Part shown: piece by piece, positions 32,680 through 42,541 of the stretch
Layout: each line of letters starts with the position of its first letter
How positions within the stretch are numbered: the stretch's first letter is position 1
Assembly (NCBI RefSeq): GCF_003112515.1
Contig: NZ_BEVZ01000001.1
Span: 405,940 to 469,939 of the forward strand
From: Streptomyces fragilis
Lineage (GTDB): Bacteria > Actinomycetota > Actinomycetes > Streptomycetales > Streptomycetaceae
Reading direction: 5' to 3'
DNA length: 64,000 bases
Notes under the pieces: model-generated
What the model saw: only the letters and a program-made list of their open reading frames with translations
Told to the model about the DNA's origin: nothing
Databases searched by the model: none
Made by a program: the position numbers and the translations under genes

Positions 32680-33536
32680 CCGAGACCGCCATCGAGGCCG
32701 AGGCGCTGGGCAGGCGCTACACCCGCCTGCTTCCGCGCCGGGTCAACTGGGCGCTGCGGGAGTGCTCGTTCAGCCTCCCGGCCGCCCGCGTCTGCGCGGT
32801 GGTCGGCCCCAACGGCGCCGGCAAGTCCACGCTGCTGGCCCTGGCCGCGGGCCTGGACCGCCCGACCGAGGGCGCGATACGGGTGCTCGGCCGCAGCCCC
32901 GCCGACGCGCGCGAACGGGTCGCCTACGTCGCGCAGCACAAGCCGCTCTACGGCCAGCTCACGGTGCTCGACACACTGCGCCTGGGGCACGCGCTCAACC
33001 CGGCCCGCTGGGACCAGGCCACGGCCGAACGCATCGTCGCCCAGGGCGACCTGGACGTGACGGCCACGGTGCGCAGCCTCTCCGGCGGCCAGCGCACCCG
33101 GGTGGCGCTGGCCCTGGCGCTGGGCAAGCGGCCCGAACTCCTGCTGCTGGACGAGCCGATGGCCGACCTGGACCCGCTCGCCCGCCACCAGCTGATGGGC
33201 GAGCTGATGGCCGAGGCCGCCGAGCACGGCACCACGGTCGTCATGTCCTCGCACGTCATCGCGGAGCTGGAGGGGTCCTGCGACCACCTCCTGCTGATCC
33301 GCCGGGGCCGGGTCCGCCTGCAGGGCGAGCTGGAGGACGTGCTGGCCGCGCACGCCCTGGTCACCGGCCCCGCCGACGCCTCCCTCGAGGGCCACACCGT
33401 GATCGAGTCCCGCACCACCGGCCGCCAGGTCACCGCCCTGGTCCGCCGCGGGGGTCCGCTGCCGGCGGCACACGAGGCGGCCGCGCCGACCCTCGAGGAG
33501 CTGGTCCTCTCCTACCTCAGGGAGCCCGTCGCATGA
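32676..33536 (+). CDS. ABC transporter ATP-binding protein
   Basis: 286 aa; the start overlaps the gntR stop (ATGA). Walker A GPNGAGKST (residues ~48-56), Q-loop YVAQHKPLYG, signature LSGGQRTRVALAL, Walker B LLLLDEPMADLDPLARHQ and switch His (SSHV) are all present. The lack of a fused membrane domain and the three permeases downstream mark it as an exporter-type ATPase, probably for an antimicrobial or envelope-stress substrate as in YtrBCDEF-like systems; inference only. Confidence 0.92.
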   Translation: MTETAIEAEALGRRYTRLLPRRVNWALRECSFSLPAARVCAVVGPNGAGKSTLLALAAGLDRPTEGAIRVLGRSPADARERVAYVAQHKPLYGQLTVLDTLRLGHALNPARWDQATAERIVAQGDLDVTATVRSLSGGQRTRVALALALGKRPELLLLDEPMADLDPLARHQLMGELMAEAAEHGTTVVMSSHVIAELEGSCDHLLLIRRGRVRLQGELEDVLAAHALVTGPADASLEGHTVIESRTTGRQVTALVRRGGPLPAAHEAAAPTLEELVLSYLREPVA

Positions 33537-34636
33537 GCGTGACGCTGAGGCCGCCGGCCCCGGCGGACCTGGACGACGCCCCGGCACCGGTGCGGCCACC
33601 GGGCGGCCAGGCCTGGGCGGTGCTGCGCCTGCACCGGTGGGCGCTGTGGGCGTGGACCGCCTACGTCGCCCTGGGAGCGGGGCTGCTGCTGTGGGCGTGG
33701 GGGCCGGCGGTGAACGAGATGCGCTCGGCGGTGGCGGCCTGCGACATGACCGCCCGCGTGGCCCCTCCCTGCGCGACAAGCGTGTACATGACCGCCAACA
33801 GCTACCAGGACTTCCTCGTCTGGGGCTTCTACGCCATTTTCCTCGCCCCGATCCTGATCGGCGGCTGGGCGGCGGCCTCGCTGACCGGCCGCGAACTGGA
33901 GACCGGCACCGCCCAGCTGGCGTGGACCCAGTCGGTCACCCCGACCCGCTGGCTCACCACCAAGCTCGCTCTGCCCGCCGTGATCGCCGCCGCCGGGACG
34001 ACCCTGCTGCTGGCGTTGTACCGCCTCGCCCACCTCGAGGGCGCCGGTCCCTACCGGGCCATCCGCGGCGAGACCCGGTCCTGGTGGCAGGAGGACGTCT
34101 TCACCGCGACGGGCGTCGTCATGGTGCCCCGCGTCCTGTGCGCGGTCGCCGTAGGCGTCCTCCTCGGCCTCCTGCTGCGACGGACCCTGGCCTCGCTCGG
34201 TACCGGGCTGGCACTGATGGGGGCGGGCACCGTCGCCTTCGTCGCGGGCCGTCACCTGCTGTGGCCCACCGAGATCACCTACGGCTCACGCACCGGCAGC
34301 CCCATGCCCCACGCCGATCTCGGGCACGGCAACCAGCACGTCGCCGACGGCGAGGTGACCGCGTCCGGCGAACTCGTCGAGGGCAACGGGGGCGCGGCCG
34401 ACTGGGATTGCTTCGACGCCGCCCGCCGGCACAGCGGCTTCGACGCGGACGGTTACTTCGCCTGCCTCAGGAAGGAAGGCGTCACGGACGTCTGGACCAC
34501 CTACCACCCGAAATCCCACTTCTGGCCGCTCCAGCTCGTGGAGTCCGGCATCTGGCTCGCCGTCGCCACCCTCGCGGTGTTCCTCTCCTACCGCCTGCTG
34601 CGCGACCGTACGGCTCTCCGGGAGGGCGCCGCGTGA
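33533..34636 (+). CDS. ABC transporter permease, copy 1 of 3
   Basis: 367 aa. It opens with a cytoplasmic segment and the block LRLHRWALWAWTAYVALGAG, then about six helices including GGWAAASLTGRELETGTAQLAW, where an amphipathic ELETGT segment follows the second helix, as in ABC-2-type permeases. A large outside loop of ~95 residues (TYGSRTG to WTTYHPKSHFWPLQ) ends in a conserved YHPKSHFWPLQ and a final helix. ATGA overlap with the ATPase gene. Confidence 0.85.
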   Translation: MSVTLRPPAPADLDDAPAPVRPPGGQAWAVLRLHRWALWAWTAYVALGAGLLLWAWGPAVNEMRSAVAACDMTARVAPPCATSVYMTANSYQDFLVWGFYAIFLAPILIGGWAAASLTGRELETGTAQLAWTQSVTPTRWLTTKLALPAVIAAAGTTLLLALYRLAHLEGAGPYRAIRGETRSWWQEDVFTATGVVMVPRVLCAVAVGVLLGLLLRRTLASLGTGLALMGAGTVAFVAGRHLLWPTEITYGSRTGSPMPHADLGHGNQHVADGEVTASGELVEGNGGAADWDCFDAARRHSGFDADGYFACLRKEGVTDVWTTYHPKSHFWPLQLVESGIWLAVATLAVFLSYRLLRDRTALREGAA

Positions 34637-35718
34637 CCACGACCTCGATCTCGACCTCCCCGGCCGGAGCCCCGGCCGCGCACAAGGGCCCGGAGGGGCT
34701 GATCCGGACCGTCCTGCGCCTGCACCGGTGGGCGCTGTGGGTGTGGCTCGCCTACGTCGCCCTGGGGGCCGGGCTGCTGCTGTGGGCCTGGGGCCCCGCC
34801 CTGGGGGACGCCCGGGCCGCGGTGGACGCCTGCGCGGGCCTGTGGAAGGGCGGGCGTTGCGGAGGAAGCCAGTTCACGCTCTTCACCCGGTACGAGGACT
34901 ACCTCCGCTACGGCTTCTGCGTCATCTTCATGGCGCCGTTCCTGGTCGGCGCCTGGGCGGCCGCCTCACTCACCGCCCGCGAACTGGAGACCGGCACCGC
35001 ACACCTGGCCTGGACCCAGTCGGTCACCCCGGCCCGCTGGCTCACCGCCAAGCTCGCCGTCCCGGCCGTCCTCGTGACCGCCGGCACCGTGCCGCTGCTG
35101 GTGCTGTACCGCCTCGCGTACCGCGCGGGCGCCGGCCTGCGCGCGCAGGTGTGGCCGGCCGGGCAGGAATGGTGGAGCGAGGAACACTTCACCGGCCTGG
35201 GGATCGCCACGGTGCCCCGCGTGCTGTGCGCGGTGGCGGTCGGCGTCCTGCTGGGCCTGCTGATCAGGCGCTCCCTGGCGTCCCTGGGCACGGGCGTACT
35301 GCTCATGACGGCGGCCGCGGTGAAGTTCACCGTCGCCCGCCACCTCCTGTGGCCGACCGCGACCCGGTACGGCTACACGCACGACGTCCACAGCACCTAC
35401 GTGGGCGTCATCGCCGGCGAATGGCGGGTCGAGAGCGGGGCGGTGACCCGGTCCGGCGACCTGGTCCCGTACGACTTCACCTGCATGGACGCGGCGATCG
35501 ACGCCGGCCGGGACAAGCACGGCGAGGCGGAGGCCTTCTACGCCTGCCTCAAGGAGAGCGGCCTGCGCGACGTCTGGGTCGCCTACCACCCCAAGAGCCA
35601 CTACTGGCCGCTCCAGTTCGCCGAGTCCGGCGTCTGGCTCGCCGTCGCCGCCCTCGCGGTGTTCCTCTCCTACCACCTGCTGCGCCGCCGCACGGACCTC
35701 CGGAAGGGTGCCGCATGA
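34633..35718 (+). CDS. ABC transporter permease, copy 2 of 3
   Basis: 361 aa, GTG start in a GTGA overlap. It is clearly paralogous to copy 1 along the whole length (LRLHRWALWVWLAYVALGAG, ARELETGTAHLAWTQSVTPA, VAYHPKSHYWPLQ). The two extracellular loops differ most, including four cysteines (ACAGLW, GRCGGS, TCMDAA, YACLKE), which suggests changed substrate or partner contacts. Six predicted helices. Confidence 0.85.
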   Translation: MTTTSISTSPAGAPAAHKGPEGLIRTVLRLHRWALWVWLAYVALGAGLLLWAWGPALGDARAAVDACAGLWKGGRCGGSQFTLFTRYEDYLRYGFCVIFMAPFLVGAWAAASLTARELETGTAHLAWTQSVTPARWLTAKLAVPAVLVTAGTVPLLVLYRLAYRAGAGLRAQVWPAGQEWWSEEHFTGLGIATVPRVLCAVAVGVLLGLLIRRSLASLGTGVLLMTAAAVKFTVARHLLWPTATRYGYTHDVHSTYVGVIAGEWRVESGAVTRSGDLVPYDFTCMDAAIDAGRDKHGEAEAFYACLKESGLRDVWVAYHPKSHYWPLQFAESGVWLAVAALAVFLSYHLLRRRTDLRKGAA

Positions 35719-36806
35719 CCACGACCCTGACCCCTCCCGCGCCGTCCGAAGCCTCTGGGGTGCCTCCCGCTCCGGTGAAGGCCCCGGGCGGGGCCGCCTG
35801 GGCCGTGTACCGCGTCCACCGGTGGGCGCTGTGGGTGTGGATCGCCTACGTCGCCCTGGGCGCCGGGCTGCTGCTGTGGGCGTGGGGGCCGGCGTCGAAC
35901 GGCATAGCGGCGCAGCTGGAGGCATGTCCTCCGGTCACGACCTCCCTGCCCCGCAGCTGCGCGGAAGGGCTGAGCGAGTACCTGGCGACCGTCGACACGT
36001 ACCGCGGCGCGCTGCGGCTCGGCTTCTACCTCATTGTCGTCGCACCACTGCTGGTCGGCGGCTGGGCCGCCGCGTCCCTGACCGCGCGGGAGGAGGAGAC
36101 CGGCACCACGCGTCTGGCGTGGTCCCAGTCGGTCACCCCGGCCCGCTGGCTCACCGCCAAGCTCGTCCTGCCCGCCGTGGCCGTCACCGCGGGCATGACC
36201 CTGCTGCTCTGGCTCTACCGCCTCGGCCACCAGGCGGGCGAGGGGGGGCACATCACCCGCTGGCTGGGCGGCAGGAGCCTCTGGGGCGAGGACGTCTTCA
36301 CCGGCACCGGCGTCGTCATGGTGCCCCGCATACTGTGCGCGGTCGCCGTCGGTGTGCTGCTCGGACTCCTGTTCCGGCGCACCCTGGCCTCCCTCGGCGC
36401 GGGTGCGGCGCTCATGGCCTCCGGCACCGTGTGGTTCCTGGCGAACCGCCACCTGCTCTGGCCCGACGAGATCCGCTACGGCTACAAGCTGGCCGACCCC
36501 TCGCCCCGCTGGTACGCCACCGCCGACGAGTGGCCGCTCGACAGCGGTGCGGTCACCGCCTCCGGTGACCTGGTCGGATACGACGGCAGCTGCCTGGACG
36601 CGGTCCATCCCAGCGAGGGCCCGGCCGGGGACACCGGCGACTTCTACGCGTGCCTGAAGGAGCGGGGGCTGACCGACGTCTGGGCCACCTACCATCCGAC
36701 GAGCCATTTCTGGCCCCTCCAGCTCGTGGAGTCCGGTATCTGGCTCGCCGTCGCCGCCCTCGCGGTCGTCCTGTCGTACCGCGTCCTCCGGCGCCGTACC
36801 GCCTGA
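35715..36806 (+). CDS. ABC transporter permease, copy 3 of 3
   Basis: 363 aa, ATGA overlap with copy 2. Paralogous to both (VHRWALWVWIAYVALGAG, AREEETGTTRLAWSQSVTPA, YHPTSHFWPLQ). It carries EEETGT where the others have ELETGT. The loops again vary (CPPVTTSLPRSCAEG). Last gene of the operon, followed by the 5' region of ppk. Three tandem paralogues with one ATPase may form alternative or hetero-oligomeric pores. Confidence 0.85.
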   Translation: MTTTLTPPAPSEASGVPPAPVKAPGGAAWAVYRVHRWALWVWIAYVALGAGLLLWAWGPASNGIAAQLEACPPVTTSLPRSCAEGLSEYLATVDTYRGALRLGFYLIVVAPLLVGGWAAASLTAREEETGTTRLAWSQSVTPARWLTAKLVLPAVAVTAGMTLLLWLYRLGHQAGEGGHITRWLGGRSLWGEDVFTGTGVVMVPRILCAVAVGVLLGLLFRRTLASLGAGAALMASGTVWFLANRHLLWPDEIRYGYKLADPSPRWYATADEWPLDSGAVTASGDLVGYDGSCLDAVHPSEGPAGDTGDFYACLKERGLTDVWATYHPTSHFWPLQLVESGIWLAVAALAVVLSYRVLRRRTA

Positions 36807-37053
36807 CGCCTGGCAGCCAACTGCCCGTAACCCGGCATTCAGGCGCGCTTGAAAGCCTTCCCCGGTGGTGAACACCCCTCCTACCGATGCCGGCGACCCG
36901 CCCCCCGAGGACCCCTCGGGGGGCGAGAGCGCGTCCCCGACCCCGGCGACGTCCCGCAGAGGCGGCGTGAGCAGGCGGAATGCTCACCTCCGGGTGCTTC
37001 CACGCGCCCGGTCCGACATGCCATTCGAGGCCGCCACGCGGAACAATGGGGTC

Positions 37054-39330
37054 ATGAGCGAGCCCAGTGCCCAGGACCCCATGACCCAGGACCGCAGCGC
37101 CCAGGATCCCGCCGCGCGGCTGTCGAAGGCCGCCGTCGGAGTGATATCCGCCGGACCCGCGGGACACGAGAGCGAACCGCCGCGCCGGCCGCTCCGTGAC
37201 GAGGAGCAGGAGGCGGGTCCGGACTTCGACGGTTACCAGGAGGTCCGCCACGAGGACGGCCCGCTCCCCGAGGGCCGCTTCCTGGACCGTGAACGCAGCT
37301 GGCTCGCCTTCAACGAGCGCGTCCTCGAGCTCGCCGAGGACCCGAACACGCCGCTGCTGGAGCGCGCCAACTTCCTCGCGATCTTCGCCAGCAACCTGGA
37401 CGAGTTCTTCATGGTCCGCGTCGCCGGCCTCAAGCGCCGCATCGCCACCGGCGTCGCCCAGCGCTCCGCCTCCGGCCTGCAGCCCCGCGAGGTGCTGGAG
37501 ATGATCTGGGCCCGCTCCCGCGAGCTCATGGCCCGGCATGCCGCCTGCTTCCACGAGGACGTCGCCCCCGCGCTCGCCGAGCAGGGCATCCACGTCGTGC
37601 GCTGGGGGGAGCTGACCGAGAAGGAGCAGGCGCGGCTCTTCACGCTCTTCCGTTCCAAGATCTTCCCGGTCCTCACGCCGCTCGCCGTGGACCCCGCGCA
37701 CCCCTTCCCCTACATCTCCGGCCTCTCGCTCAACCTGGCCGTCGTCGTCCGCAACCCGGTCTCCGGCCACCGGCACTTCGCCCGGGTCAAGGTGCCGCCG
37801 TCGCTCTCCCGCTTCCTGGAGGCCTCCCCGGAGCGCTACGTCCCCATCGAGGACGTCATCTCCGCGCACCTGGAGGAGCTGTTCCCGGGCATGGAGGTGC
37901 TGCAGCACCACGCCTTCCGGATCACCCGCAACGAGGACCTGGAGGTCGAGGAGGACGACACCGAGAACCTCCTCAAGGCGCTGGAGAAGGAGCTCATGCG
38001 GCGCCGCTTCGGCCCGCCGGTGCGCCTGGAGGTCGAGGAGTCCATCGACCGGCACGTCCTGGACCTGCTGGTGCGCGAGCTGAAGATCACCGAGGCGGAG
38101 GTGTACCCGCTGCCCGGGCCGCTGGACCTCACCGGCCTCTTCGGCATCGCCGGCCTGGACCGCCCCGAGCTGAAGTACCGCAAGTTCATCGCGGGCACCC
38201 ACCGTGACCTCGCCGAGGTGGAATCCGCCTCCGCGCCCGACATCTTCGGCGCGCTGCGCGAGCGGGACGTGCTGCTGCACCACCCGTACGACTCGTTCTC
38301 CACCTCCGTGCAGACCTTCCTGGAGCAGGCCGCCGCCGACCCGGACGTGCTGGCCATCAAGCAGACCCTCTACCGCACCTCCGGCGACTCGCCGATCGTC
38401 GACGCCCTGATAGACGCGGCCGAGGCCGGCAAGCAGGTCCTCGTCCTGGTCGAGATCAAGGCCCGCTTCGACGAGCAGGCCAACATCAAGTGGGCCCGCA
38501 AGCTGGAGGAGTCCGGCTGCCACGTCGTCTACGGCCTGGTCGGCCTCAAGACGCACTGCAAGCTGTCGCTGGTGGTGCGCCAGGAGGGCGACACCCTGCG
38601 CCGCTACTCGCACGTCGGCACCGGCAACTACCACCCCAAGACGGCCCGCCTCTACGAGGACCTCGGCCTGCTCACGGCGGACCAGCAGGTCGGCGCGGAC
38701 CTCTCCGACCTGTTCAACCGGCTCTCCGGCTACTCGCGCCGGGAGACCTACCGCCGTCTGCTGGTGGCGCCCAAGTCGCTGCGCGACGGGCTGGTCTCCC
38801 GCATCGGCAAGGAGATCCGCCACCACCGGGCCGGCCGGCCCGCGTACGTGCGGATCAAGGTCAACTCGATGGTCGACGAGGCCGTCATCGACGCCTGCTA
38901 CCGCGCCTCCCAGGCGGGGGTGCCGGTGGACATCTGGGTGCGCGGCATCTGCGCCGTGCGGCCCGGCGTCCCCGGTCTTTCGGAGAACATCCGGGTCCGG
39001 TCGGTCCTCGGCCGGTTCCTGGAGCACTCGCGGATCTTCTCGTTCGCCAACGGCGGCGAGCCCGAGGTGTGGTTCGGCAGCGCCGACATGATGCACCGCA
39101 ACCTCGACCGGCGCATCGAGGCGCTGGTCAGGGTCACCGACCCGACCCACCGGGCCACCCTCAACCGGTTCCTGGAGACCGGCATGTCCGACTCCACCTC
39201 GTCCTGGCACCTCGGCCCGGACGGCGAGTGGACCCGGCACTGCACGGACCCGGACGGGCGGCCGCTGCCCCATGTCCAGGAGATGCTCATCGACGCCCGG
39301 AGGCGCCGGCGTGGTCCAGCAACACCCTGA
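37054..39330 (+). CDS. ppk: Polyphosphate kinase 1
   Basis: 758 aa from ATG 37054; the frame is open to 36865, but the extra 63 residues are low complexity. The N-terminal domain begins [21 protein letters not shown] and [18 protein letters not shown]. The catalytic part contains [33 protein letters not shown] and the phosphohistidine loop [17 protein letters not shown]. It makes polyphosphate from ATP reversibly and, in Streptomyces, lowers antibiotic production when active. It overlaps the CHAD gene by 20 bp. Confidence 0.95.
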   Translation: MSEPSAQDPMTQDRSAQDPAARLSKAAVGVISAGPAGHESEPPRRPLRDEEQEAGPDFDGYQEVRHEDGPLPEGRFLDRERSWLAFNERVLELAEDPNTPLLERANFLAIFASNLDEFFMVRVAGLKRRIATGVAQRSASGLQPREVLEMIWARSRELMARHAACFHEDVAPALAEQGIHVVRWGELTEKEQARLFTLFRSKIFPVLTPLAVDPAHPFPYISGLSLNLAVVVRNPVSGHRHFARVKVPPSLSRFLEASPERYVPIEDVISAHLEELFPGMEVLQHHAFRITRNEDLEVEEDDTENLLKALEKELMRRRFGPPVRLEVEESIDRHVLDLLVRELKITEAEVYPLPGPLDLTGLFGIAGLDRPELKYRKFIAGTHRDLAEVESASAPDIFGALRERDVLLHHPYDSFSTSVQTFLEQAAADPDVLAIKQTLYRTSGDSPIVDALIDAAEAGKQVLVLVEIKARFDEQANIKWARKLEESGCHVVYGLVGLKTHCKLSLVVRQEGDTLRRYSHVGTGNYHPKTARLYEDLGLLTADQQVGADLSDLFNRLSGYSRRETYRRLLVAPKSLRDGLVSRIGKEIRHHRAGRPAYVRIKVNSMVDEAVIDACYRASQAGVPVDIWVRGICAVRPGVPGLSENIRVRSVLGRFLEHSRIFSFANGGEPEVWFGSADMMHRNLDRRIEALVRVTDPTHRATLNRFLETGMSDSTSSWHLGPDGEWTRHCTDPDGRPLPHVQEMLIDARRRRRGPATP

Positions 39331-40360
39331 CAGCGATGCCCTCGCGGCCTATCTGCGCGCGCAGGCCACCGAGTTCCTGCGCGCGCCGAAGGGCTTCGCC
39401 GCGGGCGGGGGCGGGGGCGCGGAGTGCGCGCCCGCCCTGCGCAGGGCCGCGCGCCGGATCGGCGCGACGCTGCACACCTTCCACTCCGTGCTCGATCCCG
39501 CCTGGTCCACGGCCTTACGGCGCGAACTCGCCTGGTTCTCCGGCGTGCTCGCGCAGGAGCGCCTGCACACGGCCACCCTGGGGCGGCTGCGGGCCGCGCT
39601 GCACGAGCCGCGGGAGGACCTGGGCGCGGCCAAGGCGGCGGCCCTGCTGGAACGCCGCCTCACGCCGGCCCGCGGCCGGGCGCACTCGGCGGTGCTGGAG
39701 GCGCTCGGCTCGGCCCGGTTCCACGCCCTGGCCGACGCGGTGGCCCTGCTGGCCGGGGAGGTCCCGCTGCGGGGCGACGGCCCCGGCCGGGGCCCGGTCG
39801 ACGGACGCGGTCACGCGGGCGGCGGCCAGGACGCCGGCCGCGACGGCACGGGCGACAGCGCGTGGGGCGGCGACCCGGGCGACGGCGACGGGGCGGGGCT
39901 GCGCGCGCACACCGACGCGGCGGGACGGCGGCTGGCCGAGGCGGTGGCGGCGCTGCCGGAAGCCCACCCTGGGACGGGGCCGGACCGGGCCCCCTACCCC
40001 GCGGACCGGCCCGGCGACGGCGACGCCCCCTGGCACCAGGTACGCGCCCTGCTCCGGCTGCACCGGTACGCGCTGGAGGCCCTCACCCTGCCGGTGCCGC
40101 CGCGGCTGTTGTCCGCGGCGCGGGCGCTGGACCGGCACCGGGACGCGGCGGAGGCCGCCTCGGTCGCCGCCGCGGCCGCCCGGACGCCGCGGATCGCGCC
40201 GGCCACCGCGTACGCGCTGGGCAACCTGCACGCCCACCAGCGGCACGAGGTGCTGGCCGCGCGCCACGACTTCCACCAGGCCTGGCGCTCCCCGGCGCAG
40301 CCCCGGACTGTGCCGGTCCCCCACCCGAGCACGAGTACGAGCACGGTGACGGTCCCATGA
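39311..40360 (+). CDS. CHAD-domain protein (polyphosphate-associated)
   Basis: 349 aa from GTG 39311, overlapping ppk by 20 bp. The helical CHAD pattern is seen: [52 protein letters not shown], with conserved Arg/His/Lys on helix faces that bind polyphosphate. A ~70-residue Gly/Asp-rich insertion lies in the middle (residues ~160-215). Coupling to ppk fits a polyphosphate-binding partner; no catalytic role is shown. Confidence 0.85.
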   Translation: MVQQHPDSDALAAYLRAQATEFLRAPKGFAAGGGGGAECAPALRRAARRIGATLHTFHSVLDPAWSTALRRELAWFSGVLAQERLHTATLGRLRAALHEPREDLGAAKAAALLERRLTPARGRAHSAVLEALGSARFHALADAVALLAGEVPLRGDGPGRGPVDGRGHAGGGQDAGRDGTGDSAWGGDPGDGDGAGLRAHTDAAGRRLAEAVAALPEAHPGTGPDRAPYPADRPGDGDAPWHQVRALLRLHRYALEALTLPVPPRLLSAARALDRHRDAAEAASVAAAAARTPRIAPATAYALGNLHAHQRHEVLAARHDFHQAWRSPAQPRTVPVPHPSTSTSTVTVP

Positions 40361-40776
40361 ACGACGACGACGGCGACGACACGATCCTGGCGGCGGGCTG
40401 CGTCCTGTACCGCCGAGGCGCGGGCGGCGGGCTCGAGGTGTGCCTGGTGTACCGGCCCAAGTACGACGACTGGTCCTTCCCCAAGGGGAAGCTCGAACCC
40501 GGGGAGACCCTTGAGGAGGCCGCGGTCCGTGAGGTCGCGGAGGAGACGGGCCACCACGTGTCCCTCGGCCCGCGACTGCCCACCGTCCGCTACACGGTCG
40601 GCGGGCGGCCCAAGCGGGTCGACTACTGGGCCGCGGAGACCACCGCGCCCGACACCTTCACCGCCACCCGCGAGATCGGCGCCCTCGCCTGGCACCCCGC
40701 CTCCATCGCCCACCACCACCTCACCCACCCCCACGACCACACCCTCCTCACCGCCTTCCTCACCCACGTCCTCTGA
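40357..40776 (+). CDS. NUDIX hydrolase (MutT-like)
   Basis: 139 aa; ATGA overlap with the CHAD gene. The NUDIX box is exact, GKLEPGETLEEAAVREVAEE followed by TGHHV, and is preceded by DDWSFPKG. It probably hydrolyses a nucleoside di- or polyphosphate such as Ap4A or 8-oxo-dGTP. The ppk-CHAD-NUDIX coupling suggests polyphosphate or diadenosine-polyphosphate turnover. Confidence 0.92.
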   Translation: MNDDDGDDTILAAGCVLYRRGAGGGLEVCLVYRPKYDDWSFPKGKLEPGETLEEAAVREVAEETGHHVSLGPRLPTVRYTVGGRPKRVDYWAAETTAPDTFTATREIGALAWHPASIAHHHLTHPHDHTLLTAFLTHVL

Positions 40777-41283
40777 CCTCCGCCCCGCCCGGCCCCGCCC
40801 CGCCCCGCGGCGATCGTGCCGCCGGGCGGCAGGAGCGGGTGGCGGGACCGAGGCGGCAGGGGTGAGCGGCAGGGGCCCACGTCCCTCACGAGACGGTTCG
40901 CCCCACGCGACGCGAGCCTTTCCGGGCAGAGGGCGGGCCGGGGACCGGACGGTGCTGCTCGCCGGAGCCCCGCCGTACCCCGCGCCCCGGGCGGCGTGCG
41001 TGCGTGCGAGCGCGGCACGGGTCGAGGACGCGGCACCGCGCCGGCACCCGGGGACGCGAGGGGCGGCGTGCAGCGCAAGACAGGGGCCGGGGGAGCCGCA
41101 CCGCACCGTCCCCGCGGATTCACCCCCCGTTCACTCTCCCCCGTCGGCCCCGTCACCTCACCGGCCTAATTTCGGCCGTGACGGCGGGGAAACCGTCGCA
41201 AGGACACCCCCCGCCACCAAGACTTCGCACGCCGCCACACGCACGAGACGCACCCGGCGGCTCCCGGAAGGAATCCACGAAAA
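40777..41283. promoter_or_regulatory. pstS promoter region with PHO-box-like direct repeats
   Basis: About 500 bp without a gene. ATTCAC at 41118 and GTTCAC at 41129 are 11 bp apart, and a further GTCAC follows 22 bp later at 41152. The 11-bp period of (G/A)TTCACC units is the layout of Streptomyces PhoP boxes. A long upstream stretch is C+G-rich with no other signal I can support. PhoP-dependent activation of pstSCAB under phosphate limitation is inferred. Confidence 0.7.
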
Positions 41284-42423
41284 GTGACGCTTCAGCGCAA
41301 GACCCGGCGCATGACCCCGCGGGCCCTGACCCTCGGCGCTCTCGCCGTCTCCGGCGCCCTGGCCCTCACGGCGTGCGGCTCGGACGCGACGAGCGAGACC
41401 GGCACGGCCGACAGCGCGGCCAGCGCCCAGGCCGGCGCCATCGACTGCGGCGACGCCAAGGGCCAGCTCCTCGCCGACGGTTCCTCCGCGCAGAAGAACG
41501 CCATCGACGCCTGGGTCAAGCAGTTCGCCGCCGCCTGCAAGGGCGGGCTGCAGATCAACTACAAGGGTTCCGGCTCCGGCGCGGGCATCACCGCGTTCAC
41601 CCAGGGCCAGGTCGCGTTCGCCGGCTCCGACTCCGCGCTCAAGCCGGAGGAGATCACCGCGTCGAAGAAGATCTGCAAGGGCGGCCAGGCGATCGACCTG
41701 CCGATGGTCGGCGGTCCGATCGCGGTCTCCTACAACCTGCCCGGCGTGGACGAGCTGGTCCTCGACGCCCCGACCCTCGCGAAGATCTTCGACGCGAAGA
41801 TCACCACCTGGGACGACGCGGCGATCAAGAAGCTGAACCCGGACGCCGAGCTGCCGTCCACCAAGATCCAGGCCTTCCACCGCTCGGACGAGTCCGGCAC
41901 CACGGACAACTTCACCAAGTACCTGATCGCCACCGCCCCCGACGACTGGAAGTACGAGGGCGGCAAGTCCTGGCAGGCCAAGGGCGGCCAGGGCGCCTCC
42001 GGCTCCAGCGGCGTCGCCCAGCAGGTCAAGCAGACCGAGGGCGCCATCGGCTACATGGAGCTCTCCTACGCGAAGGACGGCCAGACCGTCTCCATCGACA
42101 CCGGCGCCTCCGCCCCGGTCGCCGCCACCGTGGAGAACGCCTCCAACGCCATCGCGGACGCCAAGATCGTCGGCACCGGCAAGGACCTGGCGCTGGAGCT
42201 GAACTACGCCACCAAGGCCGACAACGCCTACCCGATCACCCTCGTGACCTACGAGATCGTCTGCGACAAGGGCAACAAGGCCGAGACCCTCCCGGCCACC
42301 AAGTCCTTCCTGAACTACATCGCGAGCGAGGACGGCCAGGCGCTGCTCGCCGACGCCGGCTACGCCCCGATCCCCGACGAGATCATCGGCAAGGTCCGCG
42401 AGACCATCGACGGCCTCGCCTGA
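41284..42423 (+). CDS. pstS: Phosphate-binding lipoprotein PstS
   Basis: 379 aa with a GTG start. A lipoprotein signal ends in the lipobox LALTACGSD; the phosphate-binding core has GSSAQKNAIDAW, YKGSGSGAGITAFTQGQVAFAGSDSAL and FHRSDESGTTDNFTKYL. It is anchored outside the membrane and delivers phosphate to PstC/PstA. First gene of the pst operon, preceded by PHO-box-like repeats. Confidence 0.95.
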   Translation: MTLQRKTRRMTPRALTLGALAVSGALALTACGSDATSETGTADSAASAQAGAIDCGDAKGQLLADGSSAQKNAIDAWVKQFAAACKGGLQINYKGSGSGAGITAFTQGQVAFAGSDSALKPEEITASKKICKGGQAIDLPMVGGPIAVSYNLPGVDELVLDAPTLAKIFDAKITTWDDAAIKKLNPDAELPSTKIQAFHRSDESGTTDNFTKYLIATAPDDWKYEGGKSWQAKGGQGASGSSGVAQQVKQTEGAIGYMELSYAKDGQTVSIDTGASAPVAATVENASNAIADAKIVGTGKDLALELNYATKADNAYPITLVTYEIVCDKGNKAETLPATKSFLNYIASEDGQALLADAGYAPIPDEIIGKVRETIDGLA

Positions 42424-42541
42424 TCCCCCGAGCCCGGCCCCGGCCGGGCTCCGTCCGGTGCACCGCCGCCAGGAGCCGTCCGGACCGTCCCCGCCCCGAC
42501 CGGGACGGTCCGGCACCGGCCTCCGCAGACCGGAGACCCCG

